A stretch of DNA of 64,000 nt from Saprospiraceae bacterium. GTDB taxonomy: Bacteria > Bacteroidota > Bacteroidia > Chitinophagales > Saprospiraceae. Each line of letters opens with the position of its first letter. Positions within the stretch are counted from its first letter, which is position 1. The stretch covers positions 62,001-126,000 of the forward strand of contig JAGPCT010000002.1 in the NCBI GenBank assembly GCA_018057925.1. The letters are read 5' to 3'. The notes beneath the pieces are model-generated. The model saw only the letters and a program-made list of their open reading frames with translations, was not told where the DNA came from and did no database searches. The position numbers and the translations under genes were made by a program. Positions 62,092 through 64,000 of the stretch are shown one piece after another.

Positions 62092-62099
62092 CAAATATA
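62092..62099 (-). promoter_or_regulatory. Probable -7 element for the HEAT-cyclophilin gene
   Basis: The minus strand reads TATATTTG, an exact TAnnTTTG match, 51 nt before the ATG. No TTG is found at the expected -33 distance. Confidence 0.4.
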
Positions 62100-62137
62100 C
62101 TATTATACATATTGTAATTTTAAATTAGAATAATTTT

Positions 62138-62293
62138 TTAACCCAAATTCCGCATTAGACAAATGCGGAATCGATTTACGACTCGTAATCAATGGTTTAC
62201 AGAAACCATTGAAACGATTCGTACATCGGGATTAACCCTCATAATCAGCACTATACGGTTTTTCAAAACCTTTATTGTTGAATTCGGGTTTAA
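62138..62293 (+). repeat. Interspersed hairpin repeat, copy H (full length)
   Basis: Nearly identical to copy G over most of its length. The 5' hairpin is perfect here: ATTCCGCAT-TAGACAA-ATGCGGAAT. The central hairpin is AATGGTTTACAGAAACCATT. Between the CGATTCGTACATCG palindrome and TCAGCA it has GGGATTAACCC, replacing the GGGATTTCCC or GGGACGTCCC of other copies; this too is an inverted repeat (GGG..CCC), so the stem is kept while the loop changes. The ends are TTAACCCAAATTC and GAATTCGGGTTTAA. It lies between feoB and the HEAT-cyclophilin gene; the other ~235 bp of that gap is A/T-rich without a gene. Confidence 0.9.
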
Positions 62294-62431
62294 AATTCTA
62301 TAATTGCAAATATGGATAAAATTATTAGGATAGTTTATTGGTTTTTTATATATATTTGATATATAAATATGTATTATTATGTATATAAAATAATTACAAA
62401 AACATTTTAATACGAATATGAATTTTTAATG

Positions 62432-64000
62432 TCAAGACAATATCTGGAATGTTATCAAACTTACTATGTATGCCAATGCAGTATAGCCTACAAGCTGAAT
62501 AATTGGCCATTTCCAGCCATTCGTTTCTTTTTTTACAACTGCGACAGTACTCAAGCATTGTAAAGCAAACATATAAAACATGATTAAAGAAGCGGATGTG
62601 GCAACATTAAATATTTTTTGACCGGTTTGGGGATTGACTTGTTTGCTTAAAAGCACTGAAAGACGTTCAGTATCTTCATCATCATCTTGAGAACTGTATA
62701 TTGTTGCCAATGTTCCTACAAAAACTTCTCGGGCTGCGAAAGAAGTTATGAGGGATATACCGATCTTCCAGTCAAACCCAAGAGGTTTTATTACCGGTTC
62801 TATATATTGCCCGGCAATGCCGGCAAATGAGTTTTCTAATAACACTGAGGATTCTGATTGATGTTGAACCAAGGTGGGATTGGTTTTCACTTCTGTTTTA
62901 TATGCTTCTAATGCAGCTTCTCTTCTTTTTTCAGGTCCATAACTTGTTAAAAACCATAATGCTATACTTATGAGAAATATTACTTTTCCTGCTTCAGTAA
63001 TAAATGCTTTTACTTTGTCCCATACGTTAAAGGCGACATTTTTTGCGATGGGCATCCTATAATTGGGCAATTCTAACATTAATTGGCTTTTTTCCTTTGA
63101 TTTTATTATTTTGCTCAATACGAAAGCCGCAAATAATGCCGCAAGCGTACTAAAAATATAAATCCCTAAAAAGGCTAATCCCCGGGCATTTACGATTCCA
63201 AAATATAGATTTGCAGGAATAATAAAAACAATGAGCAGTGAATAAACCGGAAGCCTGGCCGAACAACTTATCATCGGAGTTACCAATATTGTAATTAACC
63301 TTTCCTTCCAATTGCTAATTGTACGTGTACTCATGATGGCCGGAATAGCACATGCCCCTCCTGATATAAGTGCTATGGTACTTCTTCCATTTAATCCAAA
63401 TTTCCGCATCCAAAAGTCAAATAAATAAACAACTCTGCTCATGTAGCCTGACTCCTCCATAATTGAGATAAATAAAAATAAAAAGAAAATTTGTGGAACA
63501 AAAACTATGATACCACTTAGGCCGGGCAAAATACCGTTGGTCAATAGTTCTCTAAACCAACTCTCAGGAAGATAAGTTCCGACAACTTCTCCAAAAAAGA
63601 CAAAGCCTCTTTCCAATAAATTCATGGGTACTTCTGCCCAGGAAAAAATGGACTGGAATATTAAAAACATGATGGCGGAAAATATCACCATCCCATATAT
63701 TGGGTGTATTAATATTTTATCTATGCGATTTTGAATGGGTGGAATCTGCTGGCTGCCATCTCTGAGCTGATGTATTAAGCCTGCAATATTATCATACCGT
63801 TCCATGGTATCTTGCACCTCTGCTCTTAAGACAGCCGATGAATTATGTTCTTTTTCATTCTTTAGGACTTCCAAAAAATAGGAATAATTCACCGTTTTAT
63901 TTGTATCAAAGGGTATGCCAAGTGATGTTAATTCATCTTTGAAAATTTTGGAACCATTATTCAAATTAGATTTCGATACATTAGACTCAAGGAGCGACTG
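62432..64000 (-). CDS. feoB: Ferrous iron transport protein B, C-terminal part (N-terminus outside window)
   Basis: About 522 residues of FeoB remain; the frame is still open at the window edge, so the N-terminal GTPase domain and its G motifs lie outside. What is seen: the helical linker after the G domain (YDNIAGLIHQL), IDKILIHPIYGMVIFSAIMFLIFQ, the first gate domain with GLSGIIVFVPQIFFLFLFISIMEESGYMSR, the core motif SGGACAIPAIMSTRTISNWKERL with its conserved Cys, SARLPVYSL, and the second gate domain with SLITSFAAREVFVGTLATIYSS. It imports Fe(II) across the inner membrane. The TTG at 63964 is not the start. No feoA is visible downstream. Confidence 0.95.
   Translation of the reverse strand, partial: QSLLESNVSKSNLNNGSKIFKDELTSLGIPFDTNKTVNYSYFLEVLKNEKEHNSSAVLRAEVQDTMERYDNIAGLIHQLRDGSQQIPPIQNRIDKILIHPIYGMVIFSAIMFLIFQSIFSWAEVPMNLLERGFVFFGEVVGTYLPESWFRELLTNGILPGLSGIIVFVPQIFFLFLFISIMEESGYMSRVVYLFDFWMRKFGLNGRSTIALISGGACAIPAIMSTRTISNWKERLITILVTPMISCSARLPVYSLLIVFIIPANLYFGIVNARGLAFLGIYIFSTLAALFAAFVLSKIIKSKEKSQLMLELPNYRMPIAKNVAFNVWDKVKAFITEAGKVIFLISIALWFLTSYGPEKRREAALEAYKTEVKTNPTLVQHQSESSVLLENSFAGIAGQYIEPVIKPLGFDWKIGISLITSFAAREVFVGTLATIYSSQDDDEDTERLSVLLSKQVNPQTGQKIFNVATSASLIMFYMFALQCLSTVAVVKKETNGWKWPIIQLVGYTALAYIVSLITFQILS

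Overview
The window is a low-GC chromosomal segment from a member of the Bacteroidota, most likely of the Saprospiria/Chitinophagia type. Support comes from type IX secretion (T9SS) sorting domains of both kinds (type A tails and a CHU_C-type domain), a PorV/PorQ-like protein, a TonB-dependent receptor with a carboxypeptidase-like N-terminal domain, many lipoproteins, a GbsR/MarR regulator, little Shine-Dalgarno sequence before genes, and promoters of the Bacteroidota form TTG-N19-21-TAnnTTTG (clearest before tRNA-Phe, smpB and the RHS gene).

Layout. 1-9.4 kb: the end of a heavy-metal-binding protein, an esterase lipoprotein, a sugar isomerase plus DUF1080 hydrolase pair, a penicillin-acylase-family enzyme, a polyprenyl-phosphate-type glycosyltransferase, smpB and a PAP2-like membrane protein. 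9.4-14.4 kb: an mtaB - SRAP - outer-membrane-barrel operon, an rRNA methyltransferase and a DUF4197 lipoprotein. 14.8-22.6 kb: a four-gene operon headed by a 2038-residue SpvB/FG-GAP/RHS protein with a probable polymorphic toxin type 23 C-terminus, overlapping by 7 nt a small lipoprotein (candidate immunity protein) and followed by two small surface proteins with T9SS-type domains. A decayed IS5-family element lies upstream of it. 23.5-25.1 kb: ECF sigma factor, membrane anti-sigma-like protein and Spy/CpxP-like periplasmic protein. 25.1-31.4 kb: exopolysaccharide priming glycosyltransferase, a giant SBBP-repeat T9SS protein and a PliI-like lysozyme inhibitor. 31.4-40.3 kb: an M16-like protein lacking its zinc motif, adk, rimK plus an AstE/aspartoacylase-like partner, a PBP4-type DD-peptidase, MscS, CorA and an MtfA-like protein without HExxH. 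40.6 kb: tRNA-Phe. 42.8-51.8 kb: a TonB receptor - giant surface protein - PorV-like operon ending at a strong terminator. 51.9-64 kb: housekeeping genes greA, HIT, ruvC, kdsB, Nudix, pyrE, M42 peptidase, an LpxL-like acyltransferase, gcvT, a HEAT-cyclophilin lipoprotein and most of feoB, which runs off the right edge.

The most striking non-coding feature is a family of about 150-bp repeats, eight loci (five well preserved, three degenerate) in 64 kb and all intergenic. They have imperfect terminal inverted repeats (TTAACCC-AATTC ... GAATT-GGGTTAA) and a chain of internal hairpins. Some internal hairpin loops are inverted between copies, and no gene in the window obviously mobilises them. This family and the RHS toxin operon are the two most promising leads.

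All assignments are by eye from sequence motifs; no database search or folding calculation was run.
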